DNA from: Chlorobiota bacterium
GTDB taxonomy: Bacteria; Bacteroidota; Ignavibacteria; OLB7
Length of the DNA stretch: 64,000 bases
NCBI GenBank assembly: GCA_016710285.1
Contig: JADJXR010000001.1
Location: 3,474,501-3,538,500 of the forward strand
Direction of reading: 5' to 3'
Shown here piece after piece: positions 1-8,983 of this stretch. The notes under the pieces are model-generated. The model had not been told where the DNA came from. It saw only the letters and a program-made list of their open reading frames with translations, and searched no databases. Position numbers and translations under genes: made by a program. Each line of letters starts with the position of its first letter. Position 1 is the stretch's first letter.

Positions 1-36
1 CTGCCGCAAGCCTTGGCCACGGCCTTTGCCGAAGAA

Positions 37-80
37 ACCGCAAAGGACACAAGGAATTATCCCTGTGTCCTTTCGGCGGT
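37..80. terminator. Hairpin terminator after the dksA-like gene
   Basis: An inverted repeat pairs bases 42-51 with 64-73 perfectly (10 bp), extended by a 5-bp outer arm (37-41 with 76-80) after a 2-base bulge. It lies 18 bases past the stop of the minus-strand dksA-like gene. The plus side is followed by T-rich sequence, so it could also stop a plus-strand transcript entering from the left. Confidence 0.6.
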
Positions 81-97
81 TTGGTTCGGTTTGTTCG

Positions 98-1251
98 TTA
101 TTCTTCTTGGTCCAGTGCTTCTTTGTAAATCTTTCCGGGTTCGCACAGCTTGTTGGTGTTCTTGTACGTTGGGCAAACCTGCGCGATTGGGACCTCTAGC
201 AACCGGCGGCTGTCCAGCCGAAGGCCACATTTGCGGCACATCCCGTAGGTTCCGTTGTGAATGCGAACCATTGCTTCCTCCAATCGCTTCAAGTAATCGG
301 AGCCACGCTGAACTTCCAGGTATCGTTTCTCGCGCTCCATTGCGTCGGTCCCTTGCTCCATGTGAAGGGAGTAGGCACTGTTGTCGTCGGCGCTATCGCG
401 TGAGGTGACTTCCTCCAGCAGGTCTTTGGCGATGTCAAGGTCTTTTATCTGTTCATCCCGCTTGTACTCGATGTTCTTGCGGAATTTCTCTAGGTCTTTT
501 TGCGAAAACAGCTCGGCACTATTGCTTCCGGTTCGTGCCGAAAACATCTCGGTTGGGAGCTTGCTCAGCACTGCCTTTGCCGCTTTCTCTTTGGATCCTG
601 CCGATCGTTTCTTTGTTGATTTATTGGTCACTTCTGCTACTGGTACGGATGATGATTGTTGAGCCGGGGCAGCCGCTGGCACGGTGGCTTGCGCCGCCGC
701 AGCTGGCTTCGGTTTCGATGGTGCTGCTGGCGTAGCAGCACCCGCTTTCTTGGATGGAGTTGATGCCGCCGCCCCTTTGGTTGCGGCTTTCACTGACGGT
801 GGCGTTTTGGCCACAGGAGCTTTTGCGGTTTTGGCCGCCGATTCCTTTGGGCTTGCCGCCGCTTTTTTTACCGCAGCTCCTGAGGGGGGTGTGGCTTTGC
901 TTTTTGCGGCGGCGGCGGATGGTTTGGCCGGCTGTTTTGCCGCTGGTGCTCCCCTTTGGCTGCTGGCTTTGCGGCAGATTTCGCTGCCGGTTTTGCCGGC
1001 TGTGGTTTCGGTTTGGCAACCGCTGCGGAACCTCCTTTGGTGGCAGCCTTTGCAGGTGGGGCCTTTTTGGTTGCGGTTTTCACTTCAGTGTTGGTTGGCT
1101 TGGGCGCAGGTTGTTTTCCGGCAGCGGCTCCTTTTTTGGGGGCCGGTGTTGCTGCGGCTTTGGCTGGCTTGGCCGTTGCTTTCTTGGTTGAAGCTGGTTT
1201 GCTCGCCTTCGTTGCCGGTGTCGCGGCTGCTTTTGGTTTACTGGCTGCCAT
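98..1251 (-). CDS. DksA/TraR-type zinc-finger protein with long Ala/Lys/Pro tail (frameshifted)
   Basis: The C-terminal 130 or so residues are a DksA/TraR-like domain: a coiled-coil hairpin followed by a zinc-finger region. DksA-family proteins bind the secondary channel of RNA polymerase. The finger reads C-x2-C-x17-C-x2-Y, so the fourth zinc ligand is replaced by Tyr. Upstream is a low-complexity Ala/Lys/Pro tail of roughly 240 residues, like histone-H1 or AlgP tails, probably a nucleic-acid-binding extension. The tail is continuous only if the frame changes at the AAAGGGG tract (minus strand) near 951-957. From the ATG at 1251 one frame is A/K/P-rich down to that tract, and the next frame is A/K/P-rich from there to the stop at 98. 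Restoring one G gives about 384 residues. It lies 39 bases downstream of ileS, an operon partner seen in related groups. Whether the frameshift is real or an assembly error is open. Confidence 0.75.
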
Positions 1252-1290
1252 AGCTTGTTCCCGAAATGAAAATGTGATGTGAAAGTTCTG

Positions 1291-4200
1291 TTAGGCTGCT
1301 TGCACGCTTTCGCTTCGCTCCAGTGATATCAGGCATGATTGGCCGTTGATCTCGGTTTGGCTTCCTTCATCGGCGGCTTGGCTAACGTCGGATTGGCGAA
1401 ACTCAACTTGCTGAAGCTCCACGGCCAGCGTCTCGGCCATGATGTATTCCCGTTGCAACTCCAACGCCTGGCGAAGCTCGTCGTGGCCGGTTGCGAACGA
1501 TAACCGGATGCGGTCCGAGACCTCAAGGCCGCTATCCTTCCGCAGGTTTTGCACGCGGTTTACGAACTCGCGGGCAAGCCCTTCCTGGCGGAGCGCGGCA
1601 TCCAGCTCGGTATCCAACGCCACGGTAATCGGGCCTTCGCTTGCCACCAGCCACCCCTCAATATCTTCGTGAATGATCTCGATATCTTCGGGGGCGATTT
1701 CCACGGGGTCATTGGAACCCAGCAGCAATTTCCCTTCGCTTTGAAGCTGGATAATTTGCGATTGCGTTAGCCCGTTAATCAGCCCCACCACTTCTTTCAC
1801 CCGCTTCCCAAACTTTGGCCCCAGTGCCTTGAAGTTCCCTTTTGCCCGAATCTTCACCACGTCCGACTGGCCGGCGCGAACGTACTCAATTCCCTTCACG
1901 TTCAGCTCATCCATGATGATTCCTTCCACGCGGCGGTAGTCGTCGCGCTCGGTTTCGTCGGCAACGGCAATCAGCAATCGCCGCAGCGGCTGGCGGACCT
2001 TGATCCCCGATTTCTCGCGAAGCATCCGCGCCAGCGCCACCGCACCCTGGGCGCGTGCCATGCGGCGTTCAAGGTCGCGGTCAATGGTGGCTGCGTCGGC
2101 TGTTGAAATCAGTGCAAGATGCACCGAGCTGGCTTCCTCGCGGTTCGTTGTGCCGTTTAACGAGCGGAACAGATGGTCCGAGAAGAAGGGGGCCGCCGGG
2201 GCCATCAGCTTGCAAACTTGGACCAAGCATTCGTACAACGTCTGGTATGCCGCGCGTTTATCCGGCGACATCTCACCTTTCCAGAAACGGCGGCGGTTGC
2301 GGCGGACGTACCAGTTGGAAAGATGCACGATGGTGAACTCGCTAACCAGCCGCATTGCTTTGGTTGGTTCGTAGTCGTCCATCAGGCTGACGTAGGCTTC
2401 GGTGGTGGAGGCCAGCACCGAGAGTATCCAACGGTCAAGCTCGGCGCGTTCGGCCAGCGGGATCGCTTCCTCCGTGTGGGTGAAGCCATCAATGTTGGCA
2501 TACAGCACAAAGAACTTGTACGTCTCGGCCAATGCGCGGAAGAAGTCGCTAAGCACCGTCCGGGCGATGTCGTCGGGATTGAAGGGGCGCGGTTTCCACG
2601 GGGGCGCGCTGGTGGTTAAGTACCAGCGGACCGCGTCGGCCCCGTAGCGGTTCATCATCTGGAATGGATCCACCACGTTCCCCAGCCGCTTCGACATCTT
2701 CCGCCCATCTTTATCCAGGATCAGATCGTTGACCAGGATGTTCTTCTGGGAAGTCCTGCCGAACAGCGCGGTGCTGATGGCGTGCAGGGTGTAGAACCAA
2801 CCGCGTGTTTGGTCAATCCCCTCGGCAATGAAATCGGCGGGGAATCGCTCGCCGCCATCAATCATCTCACGATTCTCGAACGGATAATGCCACTGGGCAA
2901 AGGGCATCGAGCCGCTATCGAACCAGACGTCAATCAGTTCTGGAGTGCGGCGGTAGGTTTTGCCGTCGCGCCGGAAGATCACCCCATCAACAAACGGTTT
3001 GTGAAGGTCCAATTGGCCAGCAACGTCGCTCATCGGGACGATGCTGCCGTCGGGGTGCTGGAACTCACCGGTCATCAGTTCGGCAACCGAACCAACGGCG
3101 AAGATGTCGTTCGGGTCCGATTCGTTCACCCAGATCGGGAGCGGAGTTCCCCAATAGCGGTCGCGCGATAGGGACCAATCTTTGTTCTCCTCCAGCCAGT
3201 TCCCAAACCGCCCCGCGCCAATCTCTGGCGGGTGCCAGCCGATGGTGTTGTTCTGCTCGATCATCTGCCCGGCGTACTGCGTGGTGCGGATGAACCAGGA
3301 GTCGCGGGCATAGTAGATCAGGGGGTTGTCGCACCGCCAGCAGTGGGGGTAGCTGTGCAGGTAATCGTTGCTGGATTTCAGCACAAGCCCGCGATGCTTC
3401 AAGGCGATGATGATCTCCTTATCCACCCCTTCCTCGGTCCGGTCCTCGAACGTGATCGTTTTTACTGAGCGTCCGGCAAAGTCGGTGACCTCGGCAGTAA
3501 ACCGTCCGTTTCCGGTTACTGGTTGCAGAACGGGAAGATCATGTTTCAGCGAGACTTCGTAGTCATCCTGTCCAAACGCTGGCGCGATATGGACGATTCC
3601 GGTGCCATCTTCGGTGCTGACGAAATTCCCCGTCACCACATACCAGGCATCTTTGTTGGCGGCCACGTAGCTGAACAACCGCTCGTACCGGACGCGCTCA
3701 AGGTCTGCCCCGCGAACGGTTGCCAGCACTTCCCACAATCCATCGGGGTCCAGCGTGGCGCGGCGTGCCTCGGCAAGGATGAACTGTTCATCGGTGGCGG
3801 GGTTCCGCACCAGCACGTAGTTGATATCGGCCCCAACCGCCAGCGCAACGTTCGAGATCAGCGTCCAGGGGGTTGTGGTCCAGACCAGGAAGAAGGTGTT
3901 TCCGCCATTTCCTTGAAGCGATTCTGGAAGTGATTCCTCAACAATCCGTGCTTTAACATACAGCGAAGGGTCGCGGACATCCTTGTAGCCCTGGGCAAGC
4001 TCGTGGGAGCTAAGCGGAGTTTCGCAATGCGGGCATTGGGGAACAATCTTGAAGCCACGGTAGATCAGCCCTTTTTCGTGGAACTGGTGAAGCGCCCACC
4101 AGACCGATTCAACGTAGTCGTTCGTGCAGGTGATGTACGGGTTTTCAAGGTCCACCCAGTATCCCATCTGCTCGGTCAGGCTGTTCCAGCCGTCTGGCTT

Positions 4201-4590
4201 GTTGATATGCTCGTACACCATCTCCCGCGCAAGGCGGTTGAACTCGGCCACGCCGACCTTCGTTTCAATCTCACTTTTTTCTTTTAGGCCCAGCTGCTTC
4301 TCGATGGCAATCTCCACCGGAAGGCCGTGGGTGTCCCAGCCCCCTTTGCGTTCCACCCGATAGCCGCGCATCGTCTTGTAGCGGCAGAACATATCCTTCA
4401 GGGTACGCCCAAAAACATGGTGAATGCCGGGATTGCCGTTGACGGTTGGTGGTCCTTCGTTAAACACCCACCGGTTGCTGGCGGGGCGCGATTCAATAGA
4501 ACGCTTGAACGTGCCATGCTCCTTCCAGAAGGAGAGCACGTCGCGTTCCAACGCTGGATAATCAACACGTTCGGGAAGTTGAGGAAACAT
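1291..4590 (-). CDS. ileS: Isoleucyl-tRNA synthetase
   Basis: Class I aminoacyl-tRNA synthetase that charges tRNA-Ile in the cytoplasm. The ATP-binding 'HIGH' element appears as PGIHH at residues 54-58, the form typical of the longer, eukaryote-like type-2 IleRS. The KMSKS loop is KMSKR at residues 631-635. The large inserted editing domain lies between them and an anticodon-binding helical domain follows. At 1099 residues it fits type-2 IleRS and is longer than the E. coli type. The protein starts at the conserved MFPQLPERVDYPALE-type N-terminus. The dksA-like gene follows after 39 bases, so the two are probably co-transcribed. Confidence 0.97.
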   Translation of the reverse strand: MFPQLPERVDYPALERDVLSFWKEHGTFKRSIESRPASNRWVFNEGPPTVNGNPGIHHVFGRTLKDMFCRYKTMRGYRVERKGGWDTHGLPVEIAIEKQLGLKEKSEIETKVGVAEFNRLAREMVYEHINKPDGWNSLTEQMGYWVDLENPYITCTNDYVESVWWALHQFHEKGLIYRGFKIVPQCPHCETPLSSHELAQGYKDVRDPSLYVKARIVEESLPESLQGNGGNTFFLVWTTTPWTLISNVALAVGADINYVLVRNPATDEQFILAEARRATLDPDGLWEVLATVRGADLERVRYERLFSYVAANKDAWYVVTGNFVSTEDGTGIVHIAPAFGQDDYEVSLKHDLPVLQPVTGNGRFTAEVTDFAGRSVKTITFEDRTEEGVDKEIIIALKHRGLVLKSSNDYLHSYPHCWRCDNPLIYYARDSWFIRTTQYAGQMIEQNNTIGWHPPEIGAGRFGNWLEENKDWSLSRDRYWGTPLPIWVNESDPNDIFAVGSVAELMTGEFQHPDGSIVPMSDVAGQLDLHKPFVDGVIFRRDGKTYRRTPELIDVWFDSGSMPFAQWHYPFENREMIDGGERFPADFIAEGIDQTRGWFYTLHAISTALFGRTSQKNILVNDLILDKDGRKMSKRLGNVVDPFQMMNRYGADAVRWYLTTSAPPWKPRPFNPDDIARTVLSDFFRALAETYKFFVLYANIDGFTHTEEAIPLAERAELDRWILSVLASTTEAYVSLMDDYEPTKAMRLVSEFTIVHLSNWYVRRNRRRFWKGEMSPDKRAAYQTLYECLVQVCKLMAPAAPFFSDHLFRSLNGTTNREEASSVHLALISTADAATIDRDLERRMARAQGAVALARMLREKSGIKVRQPLRRLLIAVADETERDDYRRVEGIIMDELNVKGIEYVRAGQSDVVKIRAKGNFKALGPKFGKRVKEVVGLINGLTQSQIIQLQSEGKLLLGSNDPVEIAPEDIEIIHEDIEGWLVASEGPITVALDTELDAALRQEGLAREFVNRVQNLRKDSGLEVSDRIRLSFATGHDELRQALELQREYIMAETLAVELQQVEFRQSDVSQAADEGSQTEINGQSCLISLERSESVQAA

Positions 4591-4906
4591 TGAACTGAGG
4601 GTCGGTTAACGTAAAAGCAGCCGGTTGGCAGCACGGCACGGCAAACCGGAACGGATGCAGCCGTAAGCAGCCAACGCAGAGCTGTTGAGTTTGAAAGGGG
4701 GCAATTCTACTGAATGACCGTGACTTCCGCAACCATTTGGCGATGGAATTTTACGGGAAAAATGACCGGAACCGCAGGTGTTACTAATTGGCATGGCTTG
4801 GCACGGGGTTCAGGCCCTGCTTCGGGGAAGTTTGCAGCCGCCACAACAGGAAGCCGTAGTATATTCGCGGCAATTCCCAACTACTGCATTCACAACGGAA
4901 TTTGCC
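4591..4906. other. Divergent intergenic region between ileS and the acidic hypothetical gene
   Basis: This 316-base gap separates two divergent genes and should hold both promoters. On the minus strand TAGAATTG (4702-4709) lies 20 bases below GTTG (4730-4733), a one-mismatch fit to the Bacteroidota TTTG/TAnnTTTG arrangement, and would serve ileS. On the plus strand TATATTCG (4860-4867) resembles other -7 candidates in this window but has no -33 partner at the right distance. No open frame here looks coding. Confidence 0.45.
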
Positions 4907-5704
4907 ATGGACAATAGCAATCACACCGACTTGTCGCACCGATTTCCAGAGTTAAAAAATCCAGCAGAAGTGCTGGTTCGTGTTTCCGATGCCTTCGTCG
5001 CGCCGGAGTACGCGCGCGCAGGGCTTGGCTTGCTTCGGCGTGCGCTGCGCCAGCTTGGCCACGATGCACGATTCGGCCTCTCCACAGTGGTGACCGCGCC
5101 GGACCAATACACGAACATCATTGCCACGATTGCGCAATGGTGGTTTGTGAACTTCCACATTGCCGATGCCGAGCATCTGGAAGAAGGGGACGACGAGGAA
5201 GAGATCGCCCCGCCAGACCTTCCAGCAATTCTGGAACACCAAAAAGCAGAGCACGAAGAAGCGAAAGCTGAAGGAGATGATGACCAGGACGACGACGACG
5301 ATGATGACGACGAGCTTGAGGTAGTGGAGGCAACCTTCTACCAAGTGGGAACCTTCCTGCTGGACAGCACCATCATCCCGCACGAAACCATCTTCGACCG
5401 CGAGGACAACATTGATTGCTACGCCTACGATTATCCCGATAACCGCATCGAGGCGGAACGATTCTACTACGCACGGTTGGTATGGGAGCCGGAAGACTTG
5501 GCGAACGAAGATCTGGTCAACGCCTTGATGTCCGCCGCAAATTTTGTGCTGACCCACTATGCCGAGGATATGCCCTTCGCCGAATTCCACGATACCGACC
5601 TTGCCCAAGTGATCCTGGATGAAGCATTGGCCGAGCGGGTGATTGGTGCGGCAGATTTTGGCGATGTGGTGGTGATTGATCCAAATGACCCAAACGCCGA
5701 GTAG
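4907..5704 (+). CDS. Acidic hypothetical protein with poly-Asp run
   Basis: 265-residue soluble protein of unknown function. The ATG at 4907 is chosen because the open frame upstream of it has no plausible coding character. The middle carries a very acidic low-complexity stretch (runs of Glu, then a run of eight Asp near residues 127-135), flanked by two folded-looking parts rich in aromatic and hydrophobic residues. There is no signal peptide or membrane segment. It is divergent from ileS and convergent with the next gene. I do not recognise the family. Confidence 0.7.
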   Translation: MDNSNHTDLSHRFPELKNPAEVLVRVSDAFVAPEYARAGLGLLRRALRQLGHDARFGLSTVVTAPDQYTNIIATIAQWWFVNFHIADAEHLEEGDDEEEIAPPDLPAILEHQKAEHEEAKAEGDDDQDDDDDDDDELEVVEATFYQVGTFLLDSTIIPHETIFDREDNIDCYAYDYPDNRIEAERFYYARLVWEPEDLANEDLVNALMSAANFVLTHYAEDMPFAEFHDTDLAQVILDEALAERVIGAADFGDVVVIDPNDPNAE

Positions 5705-5715
5705 CCCTCTTGCGC

Positions 5716-5756
5716 AAAAAAATTGGCTCTATCCCGCAAAAGGGGATAGGGCCAAT
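5716..5756 (-). terminator. Rho-independent terminator for the minus-strand gene 5837-6400
   Basis: A 14-bp stem with one G-T pair (5722-5735 with 5743-5756) closes a 7-base loop. Read on the minus strand it is followed by seven T (plus-strand A run 5716-5722). It sits in the 132-base gap between two convergent genes and fits as the terminator of the minus-strand gene. The plus-strand gene has no T run after the stem. Confidence 0.8.
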
Positions 5757-5836
5757 GCCATATATGGGCAGTTGAGAGGCCAAGGGGGGAAGCGGAACGT
5801 TCCGCAGCCGTGATTACCCGCTGCCCCGTTTGCCAG

Positions 5837-6400
5837 CTACTTCCGCCGCTCGTTTGCCAGCGCGGTGTTGATCTCCTTAAACATGGCATCCCACGTGGCA
5901 TTGCGCGATTCGGGAGACTCGCTGGTGTTAAACTCGCGCCCCTGAATTTGGCAGATAAAGTAGGCCGCCAAATCCCGCACGGCATAATGGTACTGGCGGA
6001 AGATTGGTGCTTCCGGTCCCAATGCCGTCAGCGGCGTTGGGTTGTCCAGGTCCTTAATAAGGTGCGGGATTGCCGCTTCGCCGAACTTGACAATCGTTTC
6101 GCCAAGTCTGGAGAGATGTCCCCCGGGAAGTGCCCACCAATGGTGCATGAACGCGCCATCAATTGCTTCGCAGTAGATTTTGATCATCCGCTGGTCCGGG
6201 GCTTTGCCAAGCATCAGCAACAGCTCGTGGGCAAGCACCCGAAGGCGGTGATCTCCCCGCTCCGATTTTGTGATCTTCTCAAGATCTTCCAGTGCTTTTG
6301 GCCGTTTCAACAGCCGCTCCGCTTCGCCGCGTGTGAACAGGGCATCCACCGATGTCCCCTGTAGTTCTTCGCGCATGGTTCCAAGACAAGTGGTCGCCAT
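5837..6400 (-). CDS. Hypothetical helical protein (HEAT-like)
   Basis: 187-residue protein of unknown function if started at the ATG at 6400. An ATG at 6376 is equally possible, and the open frame extends to 6502 but that extension looks non-coding. The composition suggests alpha-helices, and one stretch (AAIPHLIKDLDN) resembles a HEAT-repeat helix. There is no signal peptide. It is divergent from the exonuclease gene at 6516, with a 115-base gap, and ends before a strong terminator. Confidence 0.6.
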   Translation of the reverse strand: MATTCLGTMREELQGTSVDALFTRGEAERLLKRPKALEDLEKITKSERGDHRLRVLAHELLLMLGKAPDQRMIKIYCEAIDGAFMHHWWALPGGHLSRLGETIVKFGEAAIPHLIKDLDNPTPLTALGPEAPIFRQYHYAVRDLAAYFICQIQGREFNTSESPESRNATWDAMFKEINTALANERRK

Positions 6401-6515
6401 AGCCGTACAATGACAGTCTGATTGATTACTGTGGGGAAAGAATCTACAACAGCGGTCTATCCTTTTCCAAAAGATTGTTTGCCAAGCTGATAAATTTTCC
6501 AAATTGCCGAGACCA

Positions 6516-7058
6516 ATGCCAGCCCTAACACATTATCTGGTTGTTGACTTTGAAGCCACTTGCTGGGCCGGGGGCGAGCAGCGGAGCGAGGCAGAAATTA
6601 TCGAGTTCGGCTGCGTGAAATTGCTTCGGAATGGGCTGCAAGAAGATGGCGATTTCCAGAGTTTTGTTCGCCCCGAACGCCACCCCAGGCTTAGCGACTA
6701 CTGCACCCGCCTTACCGGAATCCGCCAGCAGGATGTTGACGCTGCCGGATACTTCAGCGCGGTGATGCCCAAATTTTTGGAGTGGCTGGGCCCGCCCGCT
6801 GCCGTCACGTTCTGCGCGTGGGGATCGTACGACCGGTTCTTGATGCAGCAATCCTGCCGGTTCTACCGCTTGCCATATCCATTTAGCACGGAGTTTGTTG
6901 ATCTCCGCTTGGAGTTCCGCGACCGACTTGCGGGGCGGATAGTGCCAATGCCGCAAGCAATGAAAATGCTGGGGCTGGAGGACCACGGCCCCAAACACTC
7001 CGCCATTAACGATGCCCGCAACGCCGCCCGCATCTGGCGCGAGCTTCTGGCAGGGTAA
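6516..7058 (+). CDS. DEDDh-family 3'-5' exonuclease
   Basis: 180-residue exonuclease of the RNase T/DnaQ fold, closest in style to the ERI1/KapD group. Exo I is VVDFEATCW, with D11 and E13 as metal ligands. Exo II lies around the GSYDRF segment. Exo III is HSAINDARNAA, giving the H and D of the DEDDh signature. The ATG at 6516 is chosen over an in-frame TTG at 6504 because it places the Exo I strand at the usual distance from the N-terminus. The substrate (RNA ends or DNA) cannot be told from sequence. rnhB follows after 46 bases on the same strand, making a small nucleic-acid-processing cluster. Confidence 0.88.
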   Translation: MPALTHYLVVDFEATCWAGGEQRSEAEIIEFGCVKLLRNGLQEDGDFQSFVRPERHPRLSDYCTRLTGIRQQDVDAAGYFSAVMPKFLEWLGPPAAVTFCAWGSYDRFLMQQSCRFYRLPYPFSTEFVDLRLEFRDRLAGRIVPMPQAMKMLGLEDHGPKHSAINDARNAARIWRELLAG

Positions 7059-7104
7059 AAATTGGAAGGATAGAAGATCGTTGAACATTTCCAACAGAAA
7101 CTCC

Positions 7105-7752
7105 ATGCCCAAAAATCTTGCAACCCTTCCCACCGATACTCTGGAGCAACAGCTGCGCAGCCAGCACCGTTGCGCCGCCATTGCCGGGGTGGATGAAGCA
7201 GGCCGGGGGGCACTGGCCGGCCCGGTGGTTGCCGCGGCGGTGATCCTTCCCGTTGGATGCCTGCCGGAAGGGGTTCGCGATTCCAAACTGATTCCGGAGC
7301 AGGAGCGGGAGCGGCTGTACGACCGTGTGATCCAGCAAGCAGTGGCGTGGGGAGTTGGCATTGTGGACCCGGCGACGATTGACCAAATCAACATCCTGCG
7401 TGCCACGTTTGCGGCAATGCGCCAAGCGGTTCAAAGCCTGGCGATCCCCCCCGATGCGGTGCTGATTGATGGGCGCGACAATCTGGAGTTCGGAATCCCC
7501 TCGCAAGCCATTATCGGCGGCGATCGGCTTTCGGTTTCCATTGCTGCTGCAAGCATCCTTGCCAAAGTCACCCGCGACCGGATCATGCGTGAGGCGCACC
7601 AGCACCACCCGCAATTCGGCTTCGACCAGCACAAAGGATATGGCACGCTGCGGCATCGCCAAGCAATCCAACAGTATGGCCCTTCCAGCATCCATCGCGC
7701 CACTTTCCTGAAAAACTTCCTGCAGGGGAAGTTGGAGTTCGCCGGGGAGTAA
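7105..7752 (+). CDS. rnhB: Ribonuclease HII
   Basis: 215-residue RNase HII, which removes ribonucleotides and RNA from RNA/DNA hybrids. The N-terminal strand has the conserved GVDEAGRGALAGP motif with catalytic D30 and E31. Further acidic residues lie in IDGRDN and in the helix VTRDRIM. The length matches the family. The ATG at 7105 is preferred over an upstream in-frame ATG at 7012 that overlaps the exonuclease gene. It sits between the exonuclease and the rRNA methyltransferase on the same strand. Confidence 0.95.
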   Translation: MPKNLATLPTDTLEQQLRSQHRCAAIAGVDEAGRGALAGPVVAAAVILPVGCLPEGVRDSKLIPEQERERLYDRVIQQAVAWGVGIVDPATIDQINILRATFAAMRQAVQSLAIPPDAVLIDGRDNLEFGIPSQAIIGGDRLSVSIAAASILAKVTRDRIMREAHQHHPQFGFDQHKGYGTLRHRQAIQQYGPSSIHRATFLKNFLQGKLEFAGE

Positions 7753-7819
7753 GATGGAAAGATGAGGGGAAGCGCATCGAAAATGGAGGGTGAGTAAAGA
7801 GAGATTGAGCAAGTAGAGA

Positions 7820-8659
7820 TTGAACAACCGGCGCAGCACGGAACGCATCCGCCGCGCCCGTTGGTCCGCACAGCAACTGAGAAATGTTCGGCAACTAACC
7901 AGAGATACCGCCTTGTTTATCAACGGACGCAACGCAGTCTTGGAAGCCCTTCGGTCGGGGAAAGGGTTGGAGAAGATTTTCATCATGTTTGGCTCGGAAG
8001 GGGAGCCTGTGAACGAGATTCGGGCCGAGGCAAAACGGCTTGGGGTCCCCTGCATCGTGGCCGACCGCAAGAAGTTCCTTCAGATGGAGAAGGATATCGG
8101 ATTGGGGACACGCTCGCAAGGGATCATCGCCCAACTGCGCGAGGTGGAGTATGAGGATATCGAGGCCGTGGTGGAGAACGCTTGGATTGATGGCCGCGCG
8201 CCGCTGGTGGCCGCCCTTGACGGCATCACCGACCCGCGCAACATGGGGGCCATTATCCGCTCGGCAGAATGCGCCGGGATTGATGGCCTTTTCTTCGGCA
8301 GGCGCAACTCCGCCATTGTCAACGATGTGGTGATGAAAACCAGCGCCGGCGCGGCCAACCACCTTCCGTTGGATCGGGTGGCCAACTTGGGCGATATGCT
8401 GCTGCGGCTAAAAAAATCCGGCCTTGCCATTGTGGGCTTGGATGGCAGCGCGACCGCATCCTACACCGAACACGACTTCACGGCCCCAACGGTGATTGTT
8501 GTTGGAAGCGAAGGGGAGGGGATTGGCACCCGCACAAAAAATCTGTGCGATGCCCTGATCTCTATTCCAATGCGCGGGCAAGTCACCTCGCTGAACGCCT
8601 CGGTTGCTGCCGGCGTGGTCTTCTTCGAGGCCCAACGCCAGCGGCAAGCCAAGAAGTAA
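7820..8659 (+). CDS. rlmB: 23S rRNA (guanosine-2'-O-)-methyltransferase, TrmH family
   Basis: SpoU/TrmH-type methyltransferase, most like RlmB, which methylates a guanosine of 23S rRNA using SAM bound in a trefoil knot. An N-terminal substrate-binding domain (INGRNAVLEAL) precedes the catalytic domain. The catalytic motifs are DGITDPRNMGAIIRSAE (motif 1), VGSEGEGIG (motif 2) and the closing ISIPMRGQVTSLNASVAAG (motif 3). No ATG lies in the right place. The TTG at 7820 gives 279 residues; a TTG at 7913 gives a length closer to typical RlmB. The start is therefore uncertain, the family is not. A hairpin terminator follows 13 bases after the stop. Confidence 0.9.
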   Translation: MNNRRSTERIRRARWSAQQLRNVRQLTRDTALFINGRNAVLEALRSGKGLEKIFIMFGSEGEPVNEIRAEAKRLGVPCIVADRKKFLQMEKDIGLGTRSQGIIAQLREVEYEDIEAVVENAWIDGRAPLVAALDGITDPRNMGAIIRSAECAGIDGLFFGRRNSAIVNDVVMKTSAGAANHLPLDRVANLGDMLLRLKKSGLAIVGLDGSATASYTEHDFTAPTVIVVGSEGEGIGTRTKNLCDALISIPMRGQVTSLNASVAAGVVFFEAQRQRQAKK

Positions 8660-8983
8660 AAAAAGAGGGAGGGGGGAATGGCCGGGCCGTTCCCCTTGCT
8701 TCCCATTTCCCTTGCTTCCCATTCTCCCCCTCGCTCCCCGTTTCTCGCCCCCCCGTCACGGCCTTTCCTTCACGTTCTGTGAATCGGTTTCACACACTCC
8801 CCTTATTTCCACCACGATTTCCGCTGCAACCGCTCTGGCACGGTCTTGGAGCCTTTTTACGGAAGCGACACGAAACCTTCATTGAAAACCTGGGAGCCAC
8901 GTATCGTCTTCAAGTTCTTCTACTTCCTGCAAGGCCAAGCTACTTGGTCATCGTTCAACAAATCAATCGGAGAGAGAAGACCA
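8660..8983. other. Intergenic region upstream of the small secreted protein
   Basis: Apart from the rlmB terminator this 324-base stretch shows nothing coding. Bases 8696-8770 are unusually pyrimidine-rich. The last 20 bases before the next start include a purine-rich GGAGAGAGAAGA segment that can act as a ribosome-binding site. Confidence 0.5.
8673..8695 (+). terminator. Hairpin terminator after rlmB
   Basis: A 10-bp GC-rich stem with one T-G pair (8673-8682 with 8686-8695) and a 3-base loop lies 13 bases past the rlmB stop. The following bases are moderately T-rich but lack a long T run. Confidence 0.55.

Noticed and set aside
951..957. Programmed -1 frameshifting at the dksA-like tract
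   Set aside because: The tract does not form a canonical X-XXY-YYZ heptamer in the initial frame and no downstream stimulatory structure was evident; a one-base indel is simpler.
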